A DNA stretch of 64,000 nt from JAKACA01 sp963735115 (GTDB lineage: Bacteria > Actinomycetota > Acidimicrobiia > Acidimicrobiales > Bog-793): NCBI GenBank assembly GCA_963735115.1, contig CAVTJR010000003.1, positions 806,001 through 870,000 of the forward strand. The letters run 5' to 3'. The position numbers were made by a program, and so were the translations under genes. The first letter of the stretch is position 1. The number at the start of each line of letters is the position of its first letter. Under the pieces are notes generated by a model. The model worked only from the letters and a program-made list of their open reading frames with translations. It did not search any database and was not told the DNA's origin. This document shows positions 1 to 8,609 of the stretch, in pieces.

Positions 1-1
1 C

Positions 2-793
2 GGCGTGGTCGCTGCGGCCGAGCTGCGCCCAATGACGGGCGAGGAGATCGAGAAGATCGGTTGCGTGGCGGGATACGCCTCTCCCATCGGAGTCGGCGAA
101 CGAGCCCTCGTCGTCGTCGACGAGGTGGCAGCCGAGTCCCCCAACCTCGTGGCCGGCGCAAACGAGGAGGGATGGCACCTTCTCAATGTCAACGTCGGGC
201 GGGACTACCAGCCCGACCACGTCGCCGACCTCGCGGCCGTGGACGATGGGCAGCCGTGCATCGTGTGCCGGTCGCCGTTGCGCAGCGTCCGCGGCGTCGA
301 GGCGGGCAACATCTTCAAGCTCGGCACGCACTTCTCCGTCTCATTTGGCGCCAACTATCTCGCCGAGGACGGGACGGAGAAGCCGATCGTCATGGGATCG
401 TACGGAATCGGCGTGGGCCGCTTGTTCTCGTGCATCGCCGAGGAGCACCACGACGATCGTGGACTGCTGTGGCCGGCCTCGGTCGCCCCGTTCTCCGTGC
501 ACGTGTGCGCCCTCGGCGAAGAAGGCCTCGCTGAGGCTGATTCGATCGTCCGGCTACTCGAGGCGGCAGGCCTCGACGTGCTCCTCGACGATCGCGGCGA
601 GCGTGCCGGCGTGCAATTCACCGACGCCGAGCTGATCGGTTGCCCGGTGCGCCTCACGGTGTCGAAGCGGTCCCTGGCGGCCGGCGGCGTCGAGGCCAAC
701 CTCCGGGCGGACCTCGACGGCGCCCGCGAGATCGTGCCCAGTGCCCATCTCGTCGCCTGGGTGAGGTCGCGCCTGGACGCAGCTGGCAGCTGA
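2..793 (+). CDS. proS: Prolyl-tRNA synthetase, C-terminal part (5' truncated by window edge)
   Basis: Charges tRNA-Pro with proline in the cytosol. Only the last 263 or so codons are present; the frame is open to the left edge. Visible are the end of the insertion/editing region, the class II motif 3 stretch (GSYGIGVGRL, near residue 132 of the visible part) preceded by NIFKLGTHFS, and the C-terminal anticodon-binding domain with LDDRGERAGVQF and DAELIG, all typical of bacterial-type ProRS. The stop is TGA at 791-793. The next gene follows after 67 bp and looks separately transcribed. Confidence 0.95.
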   Translation, partial: GVVAAAELRPMTGEEIEKIGCVAGYASPIGVGERALVVVDEVAAESPNLVAGANEEGWHLLNVNVGRDYQPDHVADLAAVDDGQPCIVCRSPLRSVRGVEAGNIFKLGTHFSVSFGANYLAEDGTEKPIVMGSYGIGVGRLFSCIAEEHHDDRGLLWPASVAPFSVHVCALGEEGLAEADSIVRLLEAAGLDVLLDDRGERAGVQFTDAELIGCPVRLTVSKRSLAAGGVEANLRADLDGAREIVPSAHLVAWVRSRLDAAGS

Positions 794-860
794 GCCGTTC
801 ATCGAGGCGGCAAACCGGCTAGCCAGGGACGCGAAGGGGGCTGCGTCTAGCATCGTCCGA

Positions 861-2927
861 ATGGCGGAAACTCGTCGCAGCGGGGGCGCCCTGTCGTCCA
901 CCTGGCGCGTGCTCGTCGGTCGGCCGCTGCGCAGTTCCGAGGTCGGCAAGGAGAAAATCACGCCGGTCGAGGGCTTGTCCGCCCTCTCGCTCGACGCCCT
1001 CACGTCGGTTGCCTACGGTCCGGAGGCGATCATCGTGGTCGTGGCCCTGGCGGGGGCGGGGGCGCTCCACCTCGTGCTGCCGATCACGTTGGTGATCGTG
1101 GGCCTGCTGGCGGTCCTCGTCTTCTCCTACCGGCAGGTGATCGACGCCTACCCCGGCGGGGGCGGCGCATATGCCGTCTCGCGTGCGAACCTCGGGGCGG
1201 GTGTCAGCCTGCTGGCCGGCGCCTCGCTCATCGTCGATTACACCCTCACGGTCGCTGTCTCCATCGCGGCCGGAGTCGGCGCCTTGGTGTCGGCCTTCCC
1301 CAGCCTGACGTCCGCCACCGTGCCCATCTGCCTCGGCATCCTCGCCGTCGTGACGCTTCTCAACCTCCGCGGCCTCGGAGAGACGGCCCGCGCCTTCTTG
1401 CTCCCGACGCTGGTGTTCATCGTCGGGCTGCTGGCGATCATCGCCGTGGGCTTGCTGCATCCCTTGGCATTGCACGTGCCCCAACCCGGGCACTCGCTGT
1501 TGCCTAGCCACGCCCTCGAGACGGTCGGCGTGCTGCTGGTGCTGAAGGCGTTCTCCGCCGGCTGCAGTGCTCTCACCGGTGTCGAGGCGATCGCCAATGG
1601 CGTGCCGTTGTTCAAAGAGCCTCGGACGAAACGGGCCAAACGGACCGAGATGCTCCTCGGGCTGATCCTCAGCAGCATGCTGATCGGCCTCGCAGTGCTG
1701 GCTCGTCGCTGGCACATCGGCCCGCGGTCGAACCAGACCGTGCTCAGCCAGATCATGGGCATGGCCGTCGGGCGCCACTGGGCGTACTACATCGTGTCGC
1801 TCACCGTGACCCTCGTGCTCGCCCTCGCCGCCAACACCTCCTTCGGAGGTCTTCCCATCCTCGCGAGCCTGCTGGCCCGCGACAACTACCTGCCCCACCT
1901 GTTCGGGCTCCGGGGCGACCGGCAGGTGTTCGCCAACGGCATCTGGGCGCTGGCGATCTTCGCCGGCACCCTCCTCGTCGCCTCCGGCGGCAATACGAAC
2001 AGTCTCATCCCGCTCTTTGCCATCGGCGTGTTCATTGGCTTCACCCTCGCCCAAAGCGGGCTCGTGGTGCATTGGTGGAGGACGCGGCCGAAACGCTGGC
2101 GCCGCCGAGCCGCCATCAACGGAATCGGAGCCGTCGTCACGGGCGTGGCGACGTGCGTCTTCCTCATCTCGAAGTTCACGGAGGGCGCCTGGGTGGTCGT
2201 CGTGGCTGTGCCCTCGTTCATCTGGCTGTTCACTCGCATTCGGGCGTACTACGCCCGCGTCGGTGTCGAGCTCGGTCTCGGCGATCGACCGGCGCGGCCG
2301 GCGGCGAAATCCACGCTCGTGATCGTCCCGGTCTCCTACATCTCGCGCGTCACCGAGCACGCCCTCTGCGAGGCCCTCTCGCTCGGCCAGGAGGTCATTG
2401 CCGTCACCGTCGAGCTCACGAGCGTCGACGACGTCGAACACCGGACCTCCGGGCTGGCGGAGGCGTGGGCCGAATGGGACCCCGGCGTGCCCTTGCGCGT
2501 GCTGACGACGGAATACTCCTCCGTCGTGGAGCCCCTCCTCGCCTTCATCGACGAGGTCCGATCCGAGCGTGACGTGCAGATCGTCGTGCTGATCCCCGTC
2601 GTCATCCCCACCCGCGCCCGCTACCGCATCCTCCACAACCAGATCGACCTGGTCCTGTCGGCGGCCTTACGGGGCCGCGACGACGTCGTCGTGGCCAGGA
2701 CCGGCTTGCCGGTCGCCGAGGCGGCTGCTGCACCCCGTGGAGGCGCACTACCGGCGCCGGGGGCCGGCGGCGAGATGGTCGCGTCGAAGTCGGCCGGCAA
2801 GGTGATGGCCCCGCCGGAGTCGGTCGCGTCGAAATCCGCCGGCAAGGCGACGGCCCCGTCGGAGCCGGCTGTGTCGAGGTCGCCGGGCGAGCAGGCACCA
2901 CCCGATCAGGTCGAACCGGCAGACTGA
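861..2927 (+). CDS. APC-superfamily amino acid permease with cytosolic C-terminal domain
   Basis: A 688-residue membrane protein, probably a proton-coupled amino acid or cation transporter. The N-terminus has the APC-type helix 1 stretch (SLDALTSVAYGPEA) and the YPGGGGAY motif; about 12 hydrophobic segments run to roughly residue 460. A soluble tail of about 180 residues resembles the universal-stress-like tail of YfnA/KimA-type permeases. The last 50 residues hold two copies of a 15-residue Ala/Ser/Lys/Pro repeat (ASKSAGK...), a 45-bp tandem duplication in DNA. TAGCAT at 848-853 lies 7 nt before ATG, suggesting a leaderless transcript. Substrate unknown. Confidence 0.88.
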   Translation: MAETRRSGGALSSTWRVLVGRPLRSSEVGKEKITPVEGLSALSLDALTSVAYGPEAIIVVVALAGAGALHLVLPITLVIVGLLAVLVFSYRQVIDAYPGGGGAYAVSRANLGAGVSLLAGASLIVDYTLTVAVSIAAGVGALVSAFPSLTSATVPICLGILAVVTLLNLRGLGETARAFLLPTLVFIVGLLAIIAVGLLHPLALHVPQPGHSLLPSHALETVGVLLVLKAFSAGCSALTGVEAIANGVPLFKEPRTKRAKRTEMLLGLILSSMLIGLAVLARRWHIGPRSNQTVLSQIMGMAVGRHWAYYIVSLTVTLVLALAANTSFGGLPILASLLARDNYLPHLFGLRGDRQVFANGIWALAIFAGTLLVASGGNTNSLIPLFAIGVFIGFTLAQSGLVVHWWRTRPKRWRRRAAINGIGAVVTGVATCVFLISKFTEGAWVVVVAVPSFIWLFTRIRAYYARVGVELGLGDRPARPAAKSTLVIVPVSYISRVTEHALCEALSLGQEVIAVTVELTSVDDVEHRTSGLAEAWAEWDPGVPLRVLTTEYSSVVEPLLAFIDEVRSERDVQIVVLIPVVIPTRARYRILHNQIDLVLSAALRGRDDVVVARTGLPVAEAAAAPRGGALPAPGAGGEMVASKSAGKVMAPPESVASKSAGKATAPSEPAVSRSPGEQAPPDQVEPAD

Positions 2928-2928
2928 T

Positions 2929-3306
2929 ATGGCCTGGGAACTGCCGTCTTGGCTCTGGAAGATCGAGGGCGCCGATCGGGGCGAGTCGATGTTTGGCGGT
3001 GGTGCAGCCGTCTGGGTCGATGGCCGTGAGATCCTCCATCGCGACGCAGATGGGCGGTTCGACCTTCGGCTCACGCGGCAGGCGATCCGGGAGCTGAGAC
3101 CCCGTCTCGGCGCAGATCCGCGAGTGCGCCTGCGCGCCTCCACGAGCTCGGACTGGATCGATCTCGAGGTCCCCACGGTGGACGACGAGACTCTCCTGCG
3201 CGAGCTGGTCAGGCGAGCCGTCGCCGAGCACCTACCGCTGCCGGGCGAAGGGCGCAAAGCTCCGCCCGAGGGCGAAGCGCTCGCACGTCGGCGACGCCTT
3301 CACTGA
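2929..3306 (+). CDS. Small uncharacterised protein, luciferase-domain (DUF5519)-like
   Basis: A 125-residue soluble protein starting one base after the permease stop, so probably co-transcribed with it. The layout (WVDGREILHRDADGRFDLRL, then SDWIDLEVPTVDDETLL) resembles the small luciferase-domain/DUF5519 proteins found in many actinobacteria, whose role is not established. There is no signal peptide or membrane segment. The C-terminus is basic (ARRRRLH). The family assignment is by eye and tentative; the gene itself is well supported by codon use and tight spacing. Confidence 0.6.
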   Translation: MAWELPSWLWKIEGADRGESMFGGGAAVWVDGREILHRDADGRFDLRLTRQAIRELRPRLGADPRVRLRASTSSDWIDLEVPTVDDETLLRELVRRAVAEHLPLPGEGRKAPPEGEALARRRRLH

Positions 3307-3326
3307 GTCCGGCGGCTCGGCATATG

Positions 3327-3340
3327 CGAACATATGTTCG
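3327..3340. promoter_or_regulatory. LexA-type SOS box overlapping the dinB start codon
   Basis: CGAACATATGTTCG is a perfect 14-bp palindrome matching the actinobacterial SOS box CGAAC-N4-GTTCG. It covers the first possible start ATG (3334-3336) of the polymerase IV gene and ends at the first base of a second in-frame start, GTG 3340-3342. LexA bound here would block initiation or early elongation, so DNA-damage induction of the downstream gene is expected. Confidence 0.8.
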
Positions 3341-4530
3341 TGAACGAGGAGGCGACGATCCTGCACGCCGATCTCGACGCCTTCTTCGCCTCGGTGGAGC
3401 AACGGGACAACCCGCGTCTACGCGGACGGCCAGTCATCGTCGGCTCGGGCGTGGTGATGACTGCCAGCTACGAGGCTCGGGCATTCGGTGTACGCACGGC
3501 CATGGGCGGCGGGCAGGCGAGGCGCCTGTGCCCGAAGGCGATCGTCGTCGCACCTCGCATGGCCGCCTATGCCGAGGCGAGCAAGGCGGTCTTCACCGTC
3601 TTCGAAGAGACGACTCCGCTCGTGGAACCCATGTCGATCGACGAGGCGTTTCTCGATGTGGGCGGACTCGCACGAGTCTCTGGGTCTCCGAGCGAGATCG
3701 CCCGGCGGCTGCGTCGCCGAGTGCTCGAACGGGTGGGTTTGCCCATCACGGTCGGGGTGGCGCGAACCAAGTTCCTCGCCAAGGTGGCCAGCGGAGTCGC
3801 CAAGCCCGACGGCCTGCTCGTCGTGCAGCCGGCTGAGGAGCTTGGGTTCCTCCATCCTCTCCCCGTCGAGCGGCTCTGGGGGGTGGGGCGTGTGACGGCT
3901 CGCAAGCTCCACGACCGCGGGGTCGCCACCGTCGGCGACGTCGCCCACCTGAGCGAGCCGACGCTCGTGGCCATGCTCGGGCTGGCGGCTGGCCGGCACC
4001 TTCACGCGCTGTCGCACAACGAGGACCCGCGCGTCGTGCAGGTCGGTCGTCGCCGGCACTCGATCTCTTCGCAACGCGCCCTCGGGCGATCTCGCCGTTC
4101 GCAGCAGGATCTCGACACCGTCGTCGTTGAGCTCGTCGATCGCGTCACCGGACGGATGCGGGCAGCCGGCCGCGTCGGCCGCACCGTCGTGCTCCGGCTG
4201 CGCTTCGACGACTTCTCCCGCTCGACACGATCGCGCACGCTCCCGCAAGCAACGGCGCACACCCACACAATTCTTGTCACCGCGAGGGAGCTCCTGAGCG
4301 CCTCCGGGCCGATGATCGAGGAGCGCGGTCTCACGCTCGTGGGCATTGGCGTTGCCAACCTTGATGACGAGGGCGCCGTTCAGCTCATGCTCCCCCTCGA
4401 GGGCCACAGCGAAGCGTCCCTCGACACGGCCCTCGACGACATCCGTCATCGCTTCGGCTCCGCCTCGGTGACACGAGCCGTGCTGCTCGGCCACGAACCC
4501 GGCATCTCGCCGCCGATGCTCCCTGACTGA
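3334..4530 (+). CDS. dinB: DNA polymerase IV (Y-family translesion polymerase)
   Basis: An error-prone polymerase that bypasses lesions at stalled forks. The 398-residue protein has the Y-family catalytic motifs: LHADLDAFFASVEQ near residue 10 (first metal-binding Asp), the YEARAFGVRTAM segment, and PMSIDEAFLDV near residue 100 (catalytic Asp-Glu). A helix-hairpin-helix thumb (VGRVTARKLHDRG) and a little-finger domain follow. The C-terminus lacks an obvious canonical beta-clamp motif, although QLMLPL near residue 350 could serve. A perfect SOS box lies on the start; ATG 3334 and GTG 3340 are both possible starts, and either gives a leaderless or nearly leaderless message. Confidence 0.95.
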   Translation: MFVNEEATILHADLDAFFASVEQRDNPRLRGRPVIVGSGVVMTASYEARAFGVRTAMGGGQARRLCPKAIVVAPRMAAYAEASKAVFTVFEETTPLVEPMSIDEAFLDVGGLARVSGSPSEIARRLRRRVLERVGLPITVGVARTKFLAKVASGVAKPDGLLVVQPAEELGFLHPLPVERLWGVGRVTARKLHDRGVATVGDVAHLSEPTLVAMLGLAAGRHLHALSHNEDPRVVQVGRRRHSISSQRALGRSRRSQQDLDTVVVELVDRVTGRMRAAGRVGRTVVLRLRFDDFSRSTRSRTLPQATAHTHTILVTARELLSASGPMIEERGLTLVGIGVANLDDEGAVQLMLPLEGHSEASLDTALDDIRHRFGSASVTRAVLLGHEPGISPPMLPD

Positions 4531-4656
4531 CGCCTGACGGACGGCGATGCTCCGTCACTGATGCCGATCCCCTCACACGTCGGCCAGGCGCTTAGCGCCA
4601 GCGCTCTCGTGCCGGCCGCACAGGGGCAGAGGTCCGCAGGACTTATCCTTGGGTGC

Positions 4657-5763
4657 ATGAGCACCCAGATGCCCCTGCCGCCGGAGGACGAGGTGCGGGC
4701 CGCCGTGAAGATCGTGGAGGACCACGCCGCCAGGGTCTACACGTGGAACTACGAGCGGTCACGGCCACAACTCGTCACGCTCTACAACAAGGCGATGGCC
4801 TCGCAGTGGAACAGCGTCACCGATCTCGACTGGAGCACCGAGGTCGACCCCGAGCGCCTCGTCGAACCCGGCTCCGCGGGCATGCAGATCATCCGTTCGG
4901 CCGCCGCGGCGCCCGGCTCACCCATCGCCGCCTGGACCGACAAGGAGTTCACGGCCCTCGGAGTCGAGATGTTCAAGGCGAACATCAGCCAGTTCATGCA
5001 CGGGGAGCAGGGCGCCATGATGGTGGCGGCGAAGATTGTGGAGACGGTGCCCTGGATAGACGCCAAGTACTACGCCTCCACCCAGACCATGGACGAGGCC
5101 CGTCACACCGAGGTCTTCGCGAAGTACCTCGAGACCAAAGTCGGCAGCGCCTACCCGATGAGCCCGTTCCTCGAGGCCCAGATCATGGCGCTCATCGAGG
5201 ACAGTCGTTGGGACATCGCCTACCTCGGGATGCAGATCGTCATCGAGAGCCTGGCGCTCGCCGCCTTCGGGGACATGCTCCGTCGCACGACCGAGCCCCT
5301 CTTGAAGAAGTTGCTCCGTTACATCATGTCCGACGAGGCGCGGCACGTCGCCTTCGGCGTTCTCTCCTTGAAGGAGTACTACTCCGAGCTGTCCGACGGC
5401 GAGCTGAAGGACCGGCAGGAGTTCCTCCTCGAGAACACCTTGCGCAACCGGGCTCGCTCCACCACGCCGGAGATCTGGGAACGGATGGGCGTGAAAGCAG
5501 AGGCGGTGATCCCGTTCATTGTGGAGGCCGCCTCGAGGATGAGGGTGAGCCCGTTCGCGGGCTTCCAGCGAGGCTTCTTCGCCAAGCTCGTCCCGAACGT
5601 GCGCAAGCTCGGTCTGCTCGATGCCAACAACGGGTACTTGCGAGAGCAGTGGGGCGCCGCCGGACTCCTCGAATTCGAGTTCGCCGACGACACGGCCACC
5701 GATTACGAGTCGTACGACGAGGTCGCCCGCGATCGGGCCTCCCAAGGGGCGGCAGCCTCCTAG
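4657..5763 (+). CDS. Ferritin-like diiron protein (R2/AurF-like oxygenase family)
   Basis: A 368-residue soluble helical protein with a duplicated diiron ligand pattern: Glu117 (HGEQGA), then DEARH at 146-150, Glu197 (VIESLAL), then DEARH at 226-230. This matches ferritin-like diiron oxygenases or oxidases; substrate unknown. I place the start at ATG 4657 rather than the upstream ATG 4561 because the family-like sequence begins there and TATCCT at 4644-4649 sits 7 nt upstream, as in leaderless genes of this window. Such proteins are common in mycobacteria and relatives and are often annotated only as ferritin-like. Confidence 0.82.
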   Translation: MSTQMPLPPEDEVRAAVKIVEDHAARVYTWNYERSRPQLVTLYNKAMASQWNSVTDLDWSTEVDPERLVEPGSAGMQIIRSAAAAPGSPIAAWTDKEFTALGVEMFKANISQFMHGEQGAMMVAAKIVETVPWIDAKYYASTQTMDEARHTEVFAKYLETKVGSAYPMSPFLEAQIMALIEDSRWDIAYLGMQIVIESLALAAFGDMLRRTTEPLLKKLLRYIMSDEARHVAFGVLSLKEYYSELSDGELKDRQEFLLENTLRNRARSTTPEIWERMGVKAEAVIPFIVEAASRMRVSPFAGFQRGFFAKLVPNVRKLGLLDANNGYLREQWGAAGLLEFEFADDTATDYESYDEVARDRASQGAAAS

Positions 5764-5881
5764 ACGAGCCTCCTAGACGACCGTAGCGGAGCGCCTATCG
5801 GAGACGGCCGCCGACCACCACACGCCGGCCACGAGGGCCGGTCGGCTTGATCGAACGGCGCCGGTCCGGTAACAACGGCAC

Positions 5882-6526
5882 ATGCTGCGTGGCGAACGAG
5901 TCGCACTTCGAGCACGAATCGAATCCGACGTGGCGGTGCTGCATGCTGAGCTCTACGACGACGTCGTCACACGGACGCGGACCGACTCCCGCCCTTGGCG
6001 CCCGATCTCGCCGGACGCGCCTGCGGCTCCGTACCGCATCTCCGACCCGACCGATGACTGGGCCGCCTTCTCCGTCGTCGACCTGGGCGACGGAGACCTG
6101 GCGGGCGAAGCCATCCTCTGGGGGATCGACCCACACAACCGCAGCGCACACGTCGGCATCTCGCTGCGGCCGGCGTTTCGTGGCCGGGGCCTCGGGGCCG
6201 ACGCCGTGCGAGTCCTGTGTGAATACGGCTTCACGGTTCGCGGGCTGCATCGTTTGGGAGTGGAGACACTGAGAGACAACGGCCCCATGCTCCGCATAGC
6301 CGAGCAGGTGGGTTTCGTGCGCGAGGGTGTGCTGCGACGAGCCGCCTGGGTCAACGGGCAGTTCATCGACGAGGTCGTCTTCGGGATGCTTGCCGAGCAG
6401 TGGGCCGAGCTGAAGAGGAGCCTGCCCGGCCCAGGCGCCGCCGACGCCGGCCGGAGCACACTCGACGACATCGTCGACGAGGCCGGGAGGGAGTCATTCC
6501 CCGCCAGCGACCCTCCGGCCTTCTAG
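5882..6526 (+). CDS. GNAT N-acetyltransferase (RimJ/RimL type)
   Basis: A 214-residue acetyltransferase likely to move acetyl from acetyl-CoA to an amine or protein N-terminus. The acetyl-CoA site is visible as LRPAFRGRGLGADAVR near residues 97-112 (Q/RxxGxG/A motif), followed by the RLGVETLRDNGPMLRIAEQVGFVREG stretch (shown here in parts: HRLGVET, NGPMLRIAEQVGF) typical of RimJ/RimL-like enzymes. A tail of about 40 residues rich in acidic residues and Pro follows the domain. The next gene, a glycosyltransferase, begins 15 bp after the stop and may be co-transcribed. Confidence 0.88.
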   Translation: MLRGERVALRARIESDVAVLHAELYDDVVTRTRTDSRPWRPISPDAPAAPYRISDPTDDWAAFSVVDLGDGDLAGEAILWGIDPHNRSAHVGISLRPAFRGRGLGADAVRVLCEYGFTVRGLHRLGVETLRDNGPMLRIAEQVGFVREGVLRRAAWVNGQFIDEVVFGMLAEQWAELKRSLPGPGAADAGRSTLDDIVDEAGRESFPASDPPAF

Positions 6527-6541
6527 AGGGCGACCGACGCC

Positions 6542-7731
6542 GTGCGAGTGCTCGTCGCCTCCACGGCGGGTGCCGGCCATTTCGGACCGATCGTGCCGTT
6601 CCTACAGGCCCTCGGCAGGCGCCGGGACGACGTCCTCGTCGTCGGTCCCCCTCTCTCGAAGCGGCAGTGGCGTCCACCAACCATCGGTTCCGGATGGGCG
6701 CGGAGCCGCCGGCCCATGAGCAAGCGGCGATCTGGGAGCGCTTCTCGTCGGCACCGCGAGAGGAAACCTCCGGACTGATCGATCGTGAGCTCTTCGGCCG
6801 GCTGTGCACCGCCGCCATGCTGCCGACGATGGAGGCGGCCTGCCACGATTGGCAACCAGACCTGGTCGTGCGCGAGGCGTCCGAGTACGCATCGGCTGTG
6901 GCGGCGGAGCGCGGCGGGGTGCCGCACGTCCAGGTCGCCATCTCGCTCGCCGAGATCGAAGCTTCTGTCATCGCCCTCGTGGCGGCGGTCCTTCGGCCCT
7001 ATGGGGCGGGCGTTGTCGAGCAGCTCCTCGCCTCTCCCTATCTGACGCCCTTTCCGCCGTCTCTCGACCCGTCACCGTTCTCCACCACGTGGCGCTGGCG
7101 GGCGGCGCCAGCCGTCCGGCCCCAGCCGCTGCCCGACTGGTGGGGCGGGGCGACAGGTCCTCTTGTGTACGTCACCTTCGGCAGCGTCACCGGCCGGCTG
7201 CCGATCGCCGTCCCGACCTATCGGGCCGCCCTCGACGCCGTCGCCGGCCTGCCGGCGCGGGTGCTGCTCACGCTCGGGCGAGCCGCCGACGTGTCAGCCC
7301 TCGGGTCGGTGCCGCCGAATGTTCACGTGGAAGCGTGGGTGCCGCAAGGAGATGTCTTCGCAGAGGCTGCCGCCGTCGTGTGCCACGGCGGCTCTGGCAC
7401 GACCTTCGGCACGCTGGCGGCCGGAGTGCCGCTCGTCATCGTCCCGTTGTTCGCCGATCAGCCGGTCAACGGCCGACTCGTCGCGGCGGCCGGCGCCGGT
7501 GTACTCCTCGAACCGGAGCCGGAGGCGACCGGCGCCATGGCAGGGCTTGGACCTCACGACGCTCGGCGCCTTCGGACGGCCATCGAGTCCGTGCTCGCCG
7601 ACGGGTCGTACCGGCGGGCCGCCGAGGGCATCGCTGACGAGCTCGGTGCGCTCCCGACGGTCGACGAGCTGCTCGCCACGATCGCCAGGGAGGTCGCCGG
7701 AGCCTCCAGGGAGTGCTCGGAGCACCCCTGA
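6542..7731 (+). pseudogene. UDP-glycosyltransferase (GT1/MGT-like), interrupted by a frameshift
   Basis: The first 35 or so codons (GTG at 6542; VLVASTAGAGHFGPIVPFLQ) are the nucleoside-sugar-transferase N-terminus in one frame. From about 6650 the protein continues in another frame (SLEAAVASTNHRFRMG) to the stop at 7731. A single missing base within 6647-6655, in a CCCCCTCTCTC run, explains the break. The C-terminal half has the GT1 donor motif CHGGSGTTFGTLAAGVP and FADQPVNGRLVAAAGAG. With the frame restored the protein is about 395 residues, normal for antibiotic/macrolide-type glycosyltransferases. The acceptor is unknown. Sequence error and true decay cannot be separated here. Confidence 0.82.
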
Positions 7732-7777
7732 GGCGACTCCGGTCGGCAGGCGACTTCGGTCGGTGTGTCAGGCTGGC

Positions 7778-7810
7778 TTGACAAATCCTGCATGTCAGTC
7801 TAAACTGACA
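7778..7810 (+). promoter_or_regulatory. Sigma-70-type promoter with overlapping palindromic operator
   Basis: TTGACA (7778-7783), a 17-bp spacer and TAAACT (7801-7806) make a near-consensus housekeeping promoter. The start codon GTG at 7813 lies 6 nt after the -10, so transcription probably starts on it. TGTCAGT (7793-7799) and ACTGACA (7804-7810) form a perfect inverted repeat around CTAA and overlap the -10, placed where a repressor would block polymerase. The downstream HTH protein is the obvious candidate ligand. Confidence 0.75.
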
Positions 7811-7812
7811 AC

Positions 7813-8016
7813 GTGGAATCGGGAAAAGCAGCAGCAAGCTTCGAGTCCGACGACCCCGCCGTCGGCTTGCGAGCGGTTGGAGCTCTCCTTCGGTTGGCCG
7901 AGCAGGTCGAAGCGCGCAGCGTGCGGCTCGCCAGAGAGCGCGGCTGGTCATGGGAACAGATCGGCGACGCCCTCGGAGTCTCCCGGCAGTCAATTCACGC
8001 CAAGTACGGAAAGTGA
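7813..8016 (+). CDS. Small helix-turn-helix DNA-binding protein
   Basis: A 67-residue protein that is essentially one HTH domain: LARERGWSWEQIGDALGVSR (residues 39-58) followed by QSIHAKYGK. It is paired with the Clp-N-domain gene 9 bp downstream, a pairing seen in many actinobacteria and suggestive of a regulator with its effector. The palindrome over its own promoter suggests autoregulation. The start GTG is chosen from the promoter position. Confidence 0.78.
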   Translation: MESGKAAASFESDDPAVGLRAVGALLRLAEQVEARSVRLARERGWSWEQIGDALGVSRQSIHAKYGK

Positions 8017-8025
8017 GATCGGACA

Positions 8026-8515
8026 ATGACGAAGCGACTGAGAATCGATGTCAGGAAGCTGGTGTTGACTTCCGCCACCGAAGAGGCTCGGCGCCGTGGC
8101 GACCGCCGCCTCGGAACCGACCATCTCCTGCTCGGACTCCTGCACGATGAGGATTCCCAGGCGGCACATGCCCTCCGGGTGTCCCTCGCGGCCGCGCGGG
8201 CGGCTTCGGAAGCACTTGATGTGGCTGCCTTGTCCGCAGTCGGTGTCGAGGTGGAGTCCCTCGGCGAAGGGGGAGCGAGCAAACCCGGTCGTCGCTTGCT
8301 TCCGCTCACCTCCGGCGCACGCGGCGTCCTGAAGCGAGCCATCGATGAGGCCAGTCCGCTCAAGAGCGGGCGTATCGAGAGCGGGCACTTCCTCCTCGCC
8401 CTCCTGGCCCTTGAACGACCAGAATCCCGCTGCCGAGCTGCTCCATGCGCTCGGCGTCGACCCCGCCGTGGTGCGCGACCGCCTCGCCGAGTCGTCCCAG
8501 GGTGAGGTTGCATGA
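8026..8515 (+). CDS. Clp N-terminal-domain protein (ClpC/ClpA N-domain alone), frameshifted near its end
   Basis: The protein has two Clp-N repeats (RKLVLTSATEEARRRGDRRL..HLLLGLLHDEDSQA, given in pieces, and GVLKRAIDEASPLKSG..ESGHFLLALL) but no AAA+ module. Such stand-alone N-domains may act as adaptors or decoys for ClpC/P substrates. As written the frame runs to 8505 with an arginine-rich, unlikely tail. One extra base at about 8411-8416 removed gives DQNPAAELLHALGVDPAVV and a stop at 8513-8515, which fits the family. It is translated with the HTH gene upstream. Confidence 0.75.
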
Positions 8516-8609
8516 AGGGGCGCGGCAAAGCCGATTGAACCCGCCGCCGCCCCTCCGAGCCGCCGCATGAGCAAACAGACGTTCGCTGCGCGTCTAGGCT
8601 GCGACTCGT

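Noticed and set aside
819..2636. 605-codon minus-strand open frame
   Set aside because: It is the reverse of the APC permease; composition is Asp/Glu/His/Arg-rich with no domain, while the plus strand has clear membrane helices.
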